From JBAXGW01 sp037139195 (GTDB taxonomy: Bacteria; Bacteroidota; Bacteroidia; Bacteroidales; JAHJDW01), in NCBI GenBank assembly GCA_037139195.1, contig JBAXGW010000088.1, positions 1 through 14,366 of the forward strand: a stretch of 14,366 nt of DNA, in the 5' to 3' direction. Each line of letters opens with the position of its first letter. The stretch's first letter is position 1. Shown here one piece after another: positions 5,198 through 12,201 of this stretch. Both the position numbers and the translations under genes were made by a program. The notes beneath the pieces were generated by a model, which was given only the letters and a program-made list of their open reading frames with translations, was not told the origin of the DNA and searched no databases.

Positions 5198-5262
5198 AGA
5201 ATCTTTCTATTTGTACCACCGAAATCGGACTTCAAAATAATAAAATATAAACTTAAAAAACG

Positions 5263-5727
5263 ATGCAAAATTTTCCTGAGTTCCAAAATGAAAATATGGG
5301 TGGATGCCAATGCTTTTGTTTTGCACCATTTTCAAAATTGGCGATTATGCCACTTGCTAAAAATGCATTAACTACGGATTTGATATTCTCTACTGGTTCG
5401 GTTTGGTTTATTGGCTTAGCAATTCTTAATACATTAGATTTTCAGGAAGAAACAAGTAACAGTGATTCGGGGACATTCTACAAAACTAAAATCACAGGAT
5501 TAGTTCCATCGCTCAATATTGATATTCTAATACTCTTTAATGAAATGAAGCAATTGCGACATTTGATTAAAATAGCGGATAATAATGGCAATACGCGTAT
5601 ATGTGGATTGAATGGGGGGTTGAAATTTGCTTTTACTCAAGATACTAAAAAACTACCTGCTGGAACTAGTGGAATTGAATTTGAATTTACGGGCGAAAAT
5701 CCAGAACCTTCGCCATTCCTTATTTAG
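5263..5727 (+). CDS. Putative phage structural protein A (paralogue of 8121 product)
   Basis: A 154-residue protein that opens the head operon. It shares a layout with the product of 8121-8693: NENMGG near the N-terminus (9-14; TENMGG in the other), a strand with a D-N-N-G turn (IADNNGNTRICG, 104-115; the other has LTNDNGERIAYG), and a closing strand (GIEFEFTGENPEPSPFL, 137-153; the other has ALKVEFETDSFVPGYIY). This suggests one small beta-rich fold used twice. It carries a cysteine cluster, GGCQCFCF (13-20), absent from the paralogue. Position immediately before the prohead protease and sharing with the gene after the capsid protein suggest a capsid decoration, head-completion or tube-like role. 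The start ATG follows an A-rich leader. Confidence 0.6.
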   Translation: MQNFPEFQNENMGGCQCFCFAPFSKLAIMPLAKNALTTDLIFSTGSVWFIGLAILNTLDFQEETSNSDSGTFYKTKITGLVPSLNIDILILFNEMKQLRHLIKIADNNGNTRICGLNGGLKFAFTQDTKKLPAGTSGIEFEFTGENPEPSPFLI

Positions 5728-5761
5728 CGTTGTACTTCTTCGCTGCAAATGTAAATCATAG

Positions 5762-5790
5762 TTTTGCTTTGAAAATTATTCAAAGCAAAA
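5762..5790 (+). promoter_or_regulatory. 12-bp hairpin just before the protease start
   Basis: TTTTGCTTTGAA (5762-5773) pairs perfectly with TTCAAAGCAAAA (5779-5790) around a 5-base loop. The stem ends three bases before the ATG at 5794 and so occupies the ribosome-binding region. No T-run follows it on the plus strand. It is more likely to limit translation or be a processing site than to be a terminator. Confidence 0.65.
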
Positions 5791-5793
5791 TAA

Positions 5794-6666
5794 ATGAATA
5801 TCATCAATGAAATATTAAACGGAGTTTGGGCAATTGAAAAACAAATGGCAGATGGTCATTTGTTAATTGTAAAAGCAATGCTCGAAGGAAAATCTATTCG
5901 CCCCGAAGCTTCGGAACTAGAAAGAGCAAAGCAACGTATGGCAGATTTTGCCTGTGTATCGAGTGGAGTGGTTCATCGACTTTCGACTCAGGGATTTGAA
6001 GTTTCGCCAGAAATGGCTCCCGAAAATTCAGTTGCTTTGATTGCTGTTTCGGGAGCAATAACAAAAAATGATCAATCATGCGGACCCGCAGGAATGAAAA
6101 CAAAATCTGATTTAATTAAGCGTTGCGATGCTAATCCAAATATCAATTCAATAATTCTTCAAATTGAATCGGGTGGAGGCGAGGGCTATGCTGCAAGGCA
6201 TTTGTGCGAAACCATAAAAAATACTCAAAAACCAGTTATTGCATTTGTTGAAGATTTAGCAGCTAGTGCGGCTTACTATATTGCTTCGGCGTGCAATCAT
6301 ATTGTTGTAAATACCGATATGGCTCGGGTTGGAAGTATTGGCACTTATGCAACAATTATCGATTATAGGGGTGCTTTAGAAAAGGAGGGCATTAAAATGA
6401 TTGAAGTCTATGCTACAAAGTCGAACGAAAAAAACAAAGAATATTTCGATGCTATCAACGGTGATACTTCCTTGCTAAAGAAAAGTATGGATGTTTTCAA
6501 TGATAGGTTTTTGGCCGATGTGGCTGAAAATAGGGGCAGTAAAATGAAATCTGATTGGAAAACATGGGGAACTGGAAGTGTGTTTTTTGCTCCCGAAGCG
6601 CTGAAAATAGGATTGATTGACGAAATAGATACACTAGAGAATACTATCAAATCACTTATAAAATAA
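5794..6666 (+). CDS. Prohead protease, S49 / SppA-like
   Basis: A serine protease of the S49 (ClpP-like crotonase-fold) family. It cleaves scaffold and capsid proteins during head maturation. In 290 residues, LIAVSGAI (82-89) starts the core, ILQIESGGGEG (121-131) forms the oxyanion region, the nucleophile is Ser158 in DLAASAAYYIAS (154-165), MARVGSIGTYATI (176-188) follows, and Lys209 (YATKSN) is the likely general base. Family members in host cells are signal-peptide peptidases; this one has no membrane anchor or signal peptide, as expected for the phage form. The N-terminal 75 residues are helical. It is directly followed by a coiled-coil protein and the capsid gene, the standard phage order. 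The start codon lies three bases after a stable hairpin. Confidence 0.92.
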   Translation: MNIINEILNGVWAIEKQMADGHLLIVKAMLEGKSIRPEASELERAKQRMADFACVSSGVVHRLSTQGFEVSPEMAPENSVALIAVSGAITKNDQSCGPAGMKTKSDLIKRCDANPNINSIILQIESGGGEGYAARHLCETIKNTQKPVIAFVEDLAASAAYYIASACNHIVVNTDMARVGSIGTYATIIDYRGALEKEGIKMIEVYATKSNEKNKEYFDAINGDTSLLKKSMDVFNDRFLADVAENRGSKMKSDWKTWGTGSVFFAPEALKIGLIDEIDTLENTIKSLIK

Positions 6667-6676
6667 AATACAAACT

Positions 6677-7036
6677 ATGTTCGTAAAACAAGCCATTTAT
6701 GATGCTGTTGTTTCTGAAAGAGATAAAGCCTTAGAAAAATCAAGCCTCTTGCAAAGTCAATTCGAGGCAAATGAAATTGAAGTAAAACAAGCAAAAGCTG
6801 ATTTGCTGGAGTCGATAAAGCAAGTGGAAGAGTTGCAGGGTTCGATAAATGCAAAGAATAATGAAATAGAAAATTTGAAAGTTGAAAAAGACAAGTTAAG
6901 TGGGCTTCCTGGTGCAATTACAGCAGTTGTTGTTTCTGCAAAAGAAGCTATTGAAGTGGATGCAAAAGACGAACAAGAGATTTTAGCTGGAATGACAATT
7001 TCTGAAAGAATTTTTCATCTAAAAAAATCAATGTAA
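6677..7036 (+). CDS. Capsid scaffolding-like coiled-coil protein
   Basis: A 119-residue protein with a long charged coiled coil at about residues 12-76 (ERDKALEKSSLLQSQFEANE through QVEELQGSINAKNNEIENLK), a short hydrophobic break (LPGAITAVVVSAKEAI, 77-92) and a helical C-terminus (QEILAGMTISERIFHLKKSM). Placement between the prohead protease and the major capsid gene, the coiled coil and the small size fit a scaffold. Such proteins guide HK97-type capsid assembly and are then removed by the protease. The capsid protein has no long N-terminal delta domain, so a separate scaffold is expected. Assignment rests on context and structure rather than on a sequence signature. Confidence 0.75.
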   Translation: MFVKQAIYDAVVSERDKALEKSSLLQSQFEANEIEVKQAKADLLESIKQVEELQGSINAKNNEIENLKVEKDKLSGLPGAITAVVVSAKEAIEVDAKDEQEILAGMTISERIFHLKKSM

Positions 7037-7063
7037 AAACAACTAAAGAAAGGAAATAAAAAA

Positions 7064-8098
7064 ATGGGACTTATCACAATAGACGAACTGCAAAGAGCAT
7101 CAAAGAAATACGAGGCTACATTGCAAACACTTCCTTTCATGGTAATGGAAGAAGTAACCAATCAGTTAGGAATAAATTTGCTAGAAGTGGCAAATAAAGA
7201 TACGCTAGTTCAGTTTCAACGAAAAGGTGGAATAGCCAAGCCTTATATTGCCGACAATATTAATTATACAACTGAAATTGGTAAGGCTGCTGAAAGAACG
7301 CTGCAAGTGGAAACATGCGTTGCAGTTCTTAAAGACCATATCATGAACTACAAAGAAAAGTTAGTTGCAACAAACGATCCATTGGCTCAAAAGGTTAATA
7401 ATCAAACAAAAAAACATCCAATGGAGCAATTGGTATTGGAAAGTATGATTAGAAGTGTAGCCGAAGATATTATTGATGCAATGTTTTTTTCGGAACGAGA
7501 TACAAATAATCAATCGCCACTAGGAATGTTTACAGGATTTAATCCATTACTCGACTTAGAAATTGCTTCGGGTGAAATTTCTTTGTCGAAAGGAAATTAC
7601 AGAGCAACTGGCGAGTTGCTTGCGCCTGCTGATGAAAACGATTTTGAAGCGTATGATAAAATTGTTGCTTTTATACGTTCAGCAAATCCTCAATTGCGTA
7701 AAAATGGAATCCTTTTAATACCAGATAATGCATTGTTTAATGTTATGGATGCATTGGGAAATAAAATCAAATACAAAGGGTCATTTGAATTTGATGTGTT
7801 TTTGAATCACTTGCGTGGTGCAACAAATACGCCCAATTTATCGTTGCGCTCTAGTATTGCATTAGGAAGCGGTTCTCGATTAATCTATACTAAGCCTGGT
7901 AATTTTGATTTAGGAATGAACACAATTACCGACAAACAATTTGTTCAGGTACGAACTCCTTATGAAGACCCAAATTATGTTCAGTTTTGGAACCAATTTG
8001 ATTTAGGTGCAAGAATTCGTTCTATTCACGCAAAAGAGATTTTGGTTAATGATGAGAGCAATGTGGGGATAGAAATGAGTGGAGATTATAATTCGTAG
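7064..8098 (+). CDS. Major capsid protein, HK97-fold type
   Basis: A 344-residue protein with the size, position and pattern of an HK97-type major capsid protein. The N-terminal helix (ITIDELQRASKKYEATLQTL) is followed by an extended region, then the helix-rich P-domain (about 119-143 and 195-208) with the strand ILLIPDNALFNVM (216-228). The C-terminal axial part includes GSGSRLIYTKPGNFDLGM (268-285) and a final strand region VQFWNQFDLGARIRS (306-320). SPLGMFTGFN (151-160) resembles the 'GxLTG' turn of this fold. The gene follows protease and scaffold and has a purine-rich leader (AAAGAAAGGAAA) before the ATG. Family assignment is by layout rather than by a strict motif, but the three-gene cassette makes it firm. 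Confidence 0.85.
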   Translation: MGLITIDELQRASKKYEATLQTLPFMVMEEVTNQLGINLLEVANKDTLVQFQRKGGIAKPYIADNINYTTEIGKAAERTLQVETCVAVLKDHIMNYKEKLVATNDPLAQKVNNQTKKHPMEQLVLESMIRSVAEDIIDAMFFSERDTNNQSPLGMFTGFNPLLDLEIASGEISLSKGNYRATGELLAPADENDFEAYDKIVAFIRSANPQLRKNGILLIPDNALFNVMDALGNKIKYKGSFEFDVFLNHLRGATNTPNLSLRSSIALGSGSRLIYTKPGNFDLGMNTITDKQFVQVRTPYEDPNYVQFWNQFDLGARIRSIHAKEILVNDESNVGIEMSGDYNS

Positions 8099-8120
8099 TT
8101 ATTAAAAAAAAAGAAAACAC

Positions 8121-8693
8121 ATGATAAATTTAGCAGAATTAGGACAGCCTTCAAATTTGATATTTCAAGAAGGAACAGAGAATATGGGTGGCTTTGGCTC
8201 TATTGCGTATTTGGGATTAAGAAGCCATATTAATAGTTATCCAACAGAATCTACCGACCATTCTAATATAGAGAATTTAGCAAAGCTAGTTGGTAGTTAT
8301 GGTTTTAACTTAGGAAAACAATTTATTAAAATGGATTGTATTCCAACAACAGTGGGTGCAAATTCCGAAAGTCAGGGCGAATATGTGGGTTCGCAATCGT
8401 TTAAACCAAAAGGAGTTTATATGATTTCGGGAACGGGAGCACAGGTTCGCGGATATGCTAGGTTGCTTAATAATAGCTATGGTGTAGTTATTTTAACAAA
8501 CGACAATGGCGAAAGAATTGCTTATGGAACAGAACAGCGACCTGCTCGTTTTAAATCAACTGTGATGGAGGGCGAAAAACCAAGCGATGCCAAGGCTTTA
8601 AAGGTTGAATTTGAAACCGATTCTTTTGTGCCAGGATATATTTACGAAGGCGATATTGTTCTTGATGGAATAATTTTACCCGGAGTTTCATAA
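8121..8693 (+). CDS. Putative phage structural protein B
   Basis: A 190-residue protein following the capsid gene by 22 bases. It repeats the plan of the 5263 product: ENMGG (20-24), LTNDNGERIAYGTEQRPARF (125-144), and a strand ALKVEFETDSFVPGYIYEG (159-177). It is rich in glycine and beta strands, with few long helices. Candidates are a decoration protein, a head-completion protein or a tube-like protein that attaches to the head; no signature decides. It has no signal peptide or membrane segment. It is part of the head operon that ends at the terminator at 8929-8954. Confidence 0.65.
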   Translation: MINLAELGQPSNLIFQEGTENMGGFGSIAYLGLRSHINSYPTESTDHSNIENLAKLVGSYGFNLGKQFIKMDCIPTTVGANSESQGEYVGSQSFKPKGVYMISGTGAQVRGYARLLNNSYGVVILTNDNGERIAYGTEQRPARFKSTVMEGEKPSDAKALKVEFETDSFVPGYIYEGDIVLDGIILPGVS

Positions 8694-8697
8694 TACC

Positions 8698-8922
8698 ATG
8701 GCGATATATTTTAATCGGTGTAATATTTCAGCCCCAGGTCGAATAAATACCAAATTAGATGGGCAATTTCAAACCATTGCAATTGACAATCTGAACGACA
8801 AACAATTAGAACAGCTTTTTAATAATGGTTGTAAATATGTAGAACTAACATCGGAGGGGCGAAAGAAGTACTATCCCGATGAAAATCCAATTGAAGTTAA
8901 AGAAACTCCAAAACGGAAATAG
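8698..8922 (+). CDS. Small hypothetical protein in the head operon
   Basis: A 74-residue protein with a strand-helix-strand core: MAIYFNRCNISAPGRINTKL, then IDNLNDKQLEQLFNNGCKYV (29-48) and ELTSEGRKKYY, and a charged tail ending PKRK. The order resembles small proteins found after capsid genes in Bacteroidota prophages that may bind capsid or DNA, but I cannot assign a function. It starts four bases after the previous stop, with no clear ribosome-binding site, and is the last gene before an intrinsic terminator. Confidence 0.65.
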   Translation: MAIYFNRCNISAPGRINTKLDGQFQTIAIDNLNDKQLEQLFNNGCKYVELTSEGRKKYYPDENPIEVKETPKRK

Positions 8923-8928
8923 CATTGA

Positions 8929-8954
8929 AGCTCTGATAATTCAGGGCTTTTTTT
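8929..8954 (+). terminator. Intrinsic terminator closing the head operon
   Basis: AGCTCTGA (8929-8936) pairs with TCAGGGCT (8941-8948), with one G-T pair and a TAAT loop, followed directly by a run of T (8948-8954). It lies seven bases after the last head gene, separating it from the operon that begins at 9007. Confidence 0.85.
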
Positions 8955-8960
8955 ATGTCC

Positions 8961-8991
8961 TTTTTAAACCCAAACGGTCGGGATAACTTTA
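8961..8991 (+). promoter_or_regulatory. Weak promoter before the modification/packaging operon (candidate)
   Basis: TAACTTTA (8984-8991) is one base from the TAnnTTTG box. A T-rich -33-like stretch (8961-8965) lies about 20 bases upstream. It follows a terminator and precedes an operon, where a promoter is needed. The -33 element is poor. Confidence 0.35.
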
Positions 8992-9006
8992 CCCAAAATT
9001 ACAGCA

Positions 9007-9720
9007 ATGAAAGATAAAGTTATTTTTAATATGGCAACAATGCCTCCACGTATCGAGGCATTAAAAGAATCTGTTGTCCGTATTTTGCCACAATGCGACG
9101 AATTGCATATTTATTTAAATCATTTTAGCGAAGTGCCTGCATTTTTAATTCATCCAAAAATAACCACGTATTTGGGTTTTGAGCATATTGGCGATATGGG
9201 TGATGTTGGTAAATTCTATAATTGTGAAAATTGGAAAGACGCTTATATATTCACGGTTGATGATAAAATTCTTTATCCAATCGATTACACAAAAAAAATG
9301 ATTGCCACTATTCAAAAATACAAAAGAAAAGCGGTTGTTTCGGCTCATGGCAGAATATTTAACGATAGAAAATGCACAAGCTATTATTTCGATTGCAAGG
9401 TTTTCAGAGGTTGCCTAATGGGATTTGCAAAAGATGAATGGGTTCATGAAATTGGAACAGGTGCAATGGCTTTTCACACTAGCACAATTCCGCAAGTGGA
9501 TTTGGAAGTTTTTCCGAAAACAAATATGACCGATATTTACTTCAGTATGTGGCTTCAGGAACTTAATATTCCGATGATGAACCCAGCGCGAGCAAATCGA
9601 TGGATTGGTATTTCTACAAAACACGACGATAATTATTCAATTCATAATATTTGTAATAAAAACGATGCCGTGCAAACCAACTTAGTAAATTCGGTTGAAT
9701 GGAAAATAAACACCCTGTAA
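9007..9720 (+). CDS. GT-A-fold glycosyltransferase-like protein
   Basis: A 237-residue protein with the plan of a GT-A glycosyltransferase (family 2-like). It transfers a sugar from a nucleotide-sugar donor to an acceptor that the sequence does not identify. The N-terminus reads VIFNMATMPPRIEALKESV, the usual start of the nucleotide-binding Rossmann part. FTVDDKILYP (82-91) carries the acidic DxD-type metal/nucleotide site (D85, D86). IGTGAMAFHT (149-158) fits the acceptor-side strand, and TDIYFSMWLQ (175-184) fits the catalytic-base helix (D176). No signal peptide or membrane segment is present, so it acts in the cytoplasm. It heads an operon with a methyltransferase-like gene next to it, so both may modify phage DNA, a virion protein or host surface sugar. 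Confidence 0.75.
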   Translation: MKDKVIFNMATMPPRIEALKESVVRILPQCDELHIYLNHFSEVPAFLIHPKITTYLGFEHIGDMGDVGKFYNCENWKDAYIFTVDDKILYPIDYTKKMIATIQKYKRKAVVSAHGRIFNDRKCTSYYFDCKVFRGCLMGFAKDEWVHEIGTGAMAFHTSTIPQVDLEVFPKTNMTDIYFSMWLQELNIPMMNPARANRWIGISTKHDDNYSIHNICNKNDAVQTNLVNSVEWKINTL

Positions 9721-9722
9721 TT

Positions 9723-10238
9723 ATGAAAATAGAAGACCTTATAGATGATGGAAGCGGCTATGGTTCACATTTGCCAATTTTGAATTTAATATTCAAGGCA
9801 TACCCAATTAAAAACGTTGTTGAATTTGGAATGGGAAATTTCTCGACAAAGTATTTTATGCTAAAGCAATGTGAGCTGATGAGCGTTGAGATGCAAGATG
9901 AAAACTGGTTTGTGAATTTGTGCAAAGAGTTATTGTTCGATGCAAAAGACCATTGGAATCCTATTTGCGAATTGGGTGCAGCAGCATGGAAAAATATTCA
10001 ATATCCACAATCTATCGATTTATGTTTTGTTGACGGTCATGTAGATAGCAGAGCCGATTGTGTAAATTTCATGTTCAATAAAGCACTGATAATAGTGGCT
10101 CACGATTTTGAATGTAATGTGTATCACTGGGAAAATATTATTGTTCCAAATAATTACCGACTTATTGTATATCATAATTCAGCAGTTCAAACAGCCGTAT
10201 ATATTCACGAAAATCTTATTAATTTAATCGTATTATGA
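9723..10238 (+). CDS. Class I SAM-dependent methyltransferase-like protein
   Basis: A 171-residue protein from the ATG at 9723. An alternative ATG at 9699 lies inside the upstream gene and would overlap it by 22 bases. The Rossmann features of a methyltransferase are visible. Motif I is VVEFGMGNFST (32-42), followed by a strand-end acidic residue at SVEMQ (E56), then IDLCFVDGHVDSRADCV (98-114) and a fourth strand ALIIVAHDFE (121-130). The D-G-H of CFVDGH is seen in sugar- and small-molecule-methylating members. The protein is short, with no target-recognition domain and no DPPY/NPPY motif, so DNA adenine or cytosine methylation is not supported. The gene follows the glycosyltransferase by two bases and overlaps the next start (ATGA), so the pair is co-expressed. 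Confidence 0.7.
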   Translation: MKIEDLIDDGSGYGSHLPILNLIFKAYPIKNVVEFGMGNFSTKYFMLKQCELMSVEMQDENWFVNLCKELLFDAKDHWNPICELGAAAWKNIQYPQSIDLCFVDGHVDSRADCVNFMFNKALIIVAHDFECNVYHWENIIVPNNYRLIVYHNSAVQTAVYIHENLINLIVL

Positions 10239-10918
10239 CCAGAAATTTTATTGCAAACGCTCTTTTCACAAAGAATTATGCAGAAATGCATCAAGTTTTC
10301 AAGCAATTTAGAATTGAAAACAAATTAGACAATTATTTTGAAAATGGACTGAAAGAGCAAACTTCGGGTCACAAAAATATGCTCCATAATAAAGTGTCGA
10401 TGATACTTCGAATATTGGATCAACAAAAACATTTTGAAAAAAGTCAAACACCTCAATTGCCAGTTATTGGAGTAAATGAAACGCCACGAAAAACCAGTGG
10501 CAAAGTTAAGATAACTAAAAATCCACATATCAATTATGATGAATTGCCCGATGATTTAAAAGCCATTTACGATGAAAATACCCAAACAAATGGAGTGATG
10601 AAATCGGTGCATGCAAAAATGCGAGTTTCGGAAGACCAAAGCCAAAAGGCTGAATGCCGAAAAGAATTAGATGGGATGGAAGTAAAGATCCAGGCTAATT
10701 GGTTGCTTATTGACAAATGGTATGCAAGCAAAGATGATGAAGTGCTAGTAAATCAGCAGCCAGCAAATTCTGTTGCCGACATAGCTAAAAAGATTATTGC
10801 AGCTCAGCGTTATGTTCAGCGATATGATGGAAAAGTGAAAGCCCCAAAACAAGTATCAAAACTATCTGAATACAAAATATTTTTAAGCGAAAATAATGTG
10901 AAAGTAAATGTCAGATAA
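10235..10918 (+). CDS. Hypothetical helical protein in the packaging operon
   Basis: A 227-residue, mostly helical and charged protein of unknown function. An N-terminal helical part (1-68) leads to a proline-rich linker (TPQLPVIGVNETPRKTSGK, 72-90). The conserved-looking central block NPHINYDELPDDLKAIYDEN (96-115) is followed by coiled-coil-like helices (125-165) and a basic C-terminal part (KVKAPKQVSK). The two lobes and the linker suggest a two-part binding protein. It is linked by a four-base overlap to the methyltransferase gene and by an 11-base overlap to the HKD gene. It could be a packaging or head-completion accessory; this is inferred only from place. Confidence 0.6.
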   Translation: MTRNFIANALFTKNYAEMHQVFKQFRIENKLDNYFENGLKEQTSGHKNMLHNKVSMILRILDQQKHFEKSQTPQLPVIGVNETPRKTSGKVKITKNPHINYDELPDDLKAIYDENTQTNGVMKSVHAKMRVSEDQSQKAECRKELDGMEVKIQANWLLIDKWYASKDDEVLVNQQPANSVADIAKKIIAAQRYVQRYDGKVKAPKQVSKLSEYKIFLSENNVKVNVR

Positions 10919-11345
10919 AAACAATATAGATATTGCTATTTCGAGCGAGAAATCGTTGCACGAGTTTATCGAAGATATAGTAACAATAAACCCATGCAAA
11001 TGCCTAGTTATTTTAACTTACTCAATTAGCGACCAGTCGTTACGAGTAATCGACGATTTGAAGAGCGAAGGCAAAATTGAAAAGTTGATTTTTATTTTCG
11101 ATAAAAGTTTAGTGTCGAACAAATACAAACTTTTGCTATATGCCGAAAATATAGCCGATGAAATTTACATCAACGAAAATCACGCTAAAATTGTGATGTT
11201 CGATGATTCTGTTTTGTTGAGTAGTTCTAATTTTAATAAAATAAAACGGATAGAATTCTTCTGTCATCTGCAATGCAAAAGCACTATGAATTATTTGAAC
11301 AATGAAATGGAACTAATAATGAAGCAATCGGAAAGAATAAAATGA
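10908..11345 (+). CDS. Single-HKD phospholipase D/nuclease-like protein
   Basis: A 145-residue protein with one HKD motif: H92-x-K94-x4-D99 in NHAKIVMFDD (91-100), followed by SSSN (105-108) in place of the usual GSxN. The alpha/beta pattern around it (CLVILTYSIS, KIEKLIFIFD, EIYINENHAK) matches half of a phospholipase D-superfamily fold. Proteins with one motif work as dimers, as in the Nuc-type endonucleases and the Zucchini/Cls-like group. A nuclease acting on DNA is the best guess in a phage operon; lipid cleavage is less likely as no signal peptide or membrane segment exists. It overlaps its neighbours by 11 and 4 bases, placing it in the packaging operon just upstream of the terminase genes. 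Confidence 0.75.
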   Translation: MSDKNNIDIAISSEKSLHEFIEDIVTINPCKCLVILTYSISDQSLRVIDDLKSEGKIEKLIFIFDKSLVSNKYKLLLYAENIADEIYINENHAKIVMFDDSVLLSSSNFNKIKRIEFFCHLQCKSTMNYLNNEMELIMKQSERIK

Positions 11346-11620
11346 CAATTAGCACTGAAGATATTCTGAAAATAAAGGAATTAGCAGGATTGTTTTTTCA
11401 TTATAATGAAATTGCAACGCTAATGGAAAAAGACGAAGTATTTTTAATCCAATTGAAAAATCCAAATTCAGAAGCTAATCAGGCGTATGTTGCAGGTAAA
11501 GTAAGTTCGGAATATAATTTAAGACGAAAAACTTTAGAGCGAGCATTAAAAGGAAGTCCAGCTGCTGAGGATCTTATGCTCAAACATCTAACCACATTAA
11601 CAATAAACGAAAATAAATGA
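11342..11620 (+). CDS. Putative terminase small-subunit-like protein
   Basis: A 92-residue helical protein. Residues 12-42 (KELAGLFFHYNEIATLMEKD) look like a helix-turn-helix, and the C-terminal half (VAGKVSSEYNLRRKTLERAL, then KGSPAAEDLMLKHL) resembles the AY..GK...E..LR..I...A..GS.AA pattern found in small terminase-type proteins of Bacteroidota and Mu-like prophages. Such a protein would recognise pac-site DNA and recruit the large subunit. Position two genes before the large subunit supports this. It overlaps both neighbours by four bases (ATGA). The alternative is a generic DNA-binding packaging accessory. Confidence 0.6.
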   Translation: MTISTEDILKIKELAGLFFHYNEIATLMEKDEVFLIQLKNPNSEANQAYVAGKVSSEYNLRRKTLERALKGSPAAEDLMLKHLTTLTINENK

Positions 11621-12201
11621 GTAGAGGAGTTCTAACGGTAGCAAGAATAGAACGCATATTGTTTCATGAGTTTGAAGCCGACAATGCTACACCGCAAGAA
11701 CTTACACCCAACGAAAAGGAAAAGATTTTACAATATAGAGCAGCGTTTACCTATTGGCTCGAAAAACCCGAGTTGTCGGATAATAAAATCATTGAGTTTC
11801 TGAATGTTCATTATAGCCTAAATCGCATTCAAGCAAATCATATTGTTTTTGCACTGAAATCGATATTGGGCAATGTGCGAAATGCAAGCAAAGAATGGCA
11901 GCGATATACGCTAATAGAAATGGCGAAAAAGATATGGGTTATAGCAGAAGTGCAACAAGATGTTAAAGGAATGGCAATGGCAGCCAACTTGCTTGGAAAG
12001 TACACTAAACTGGATAAAAATGAGCAAGATGAAATTCCTTACGACCAAATTATTCCTCCATCGTTTGAACCATCAGCCGATATATCGGTTTTAGATGAAC
12101 GATTGAAAATTCCGAATCTTGAAGAAAAGCGAGCCAAATTAAGAAATAAATACAAAGCAGATTTGTCGCATATTGAAGATGCTGAAATTATTGCCGAATA
12201 A
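11617..12201 (+). CDS. Terminase-associated protein, unknown family
   Basis: A 194-residue protein immediately before the large terminase, sharing one base with it (TAATG). The first 85 residues contain helices and an HTH-like stretch (LSDNKIIEFLNVHYSLNRI, 53-71). The second half carries a conserved-looking run (NASKEWQRYTLIEMAKKIW, 89-107; GMAMAANLLGKYTKLDK, 118-134) and a proline motif before an acidic tail (IIPPSFEPSADISVLDERL, 145-163). It could be the true DNA-binding small terminase or an adaptor; the adjacent 92-residue product is the other candidate. No catalytic motif is visible. Confidence 0.6.
   Translation: MSRGVLTVARIERILFHEFEADNATPQELTPNEKEKILQYRAAFTYWLEKPELSDNKIIEFLNVHYSLNRIQANHIVFALKSILGNVRNASKEWQRYTLIEMAKKIWVIAEVQQDVKGMAMAANLLGKYTKLDKNEQDEIPYDQIIPPSFEPSADISVLDERLKIPNLEEKRAKLRNKYKADLSHIEDAEIIAE

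Noticed and set aside
6408..6917. Minus-strand open frames across protease and scaffold genes
   Set aside because: They are shadows of the S49 protease and coiled-coil genes, whose own frames carry motifs and a coherent order.
9699..9722. Earlier ATG for the methyltransferase-like gene
   Set aside because: It overlaps the upstream gene by 22 bases. The ATG at 9723, two bases after the stop, fits the tight operon better, although the longer form is not excluded.
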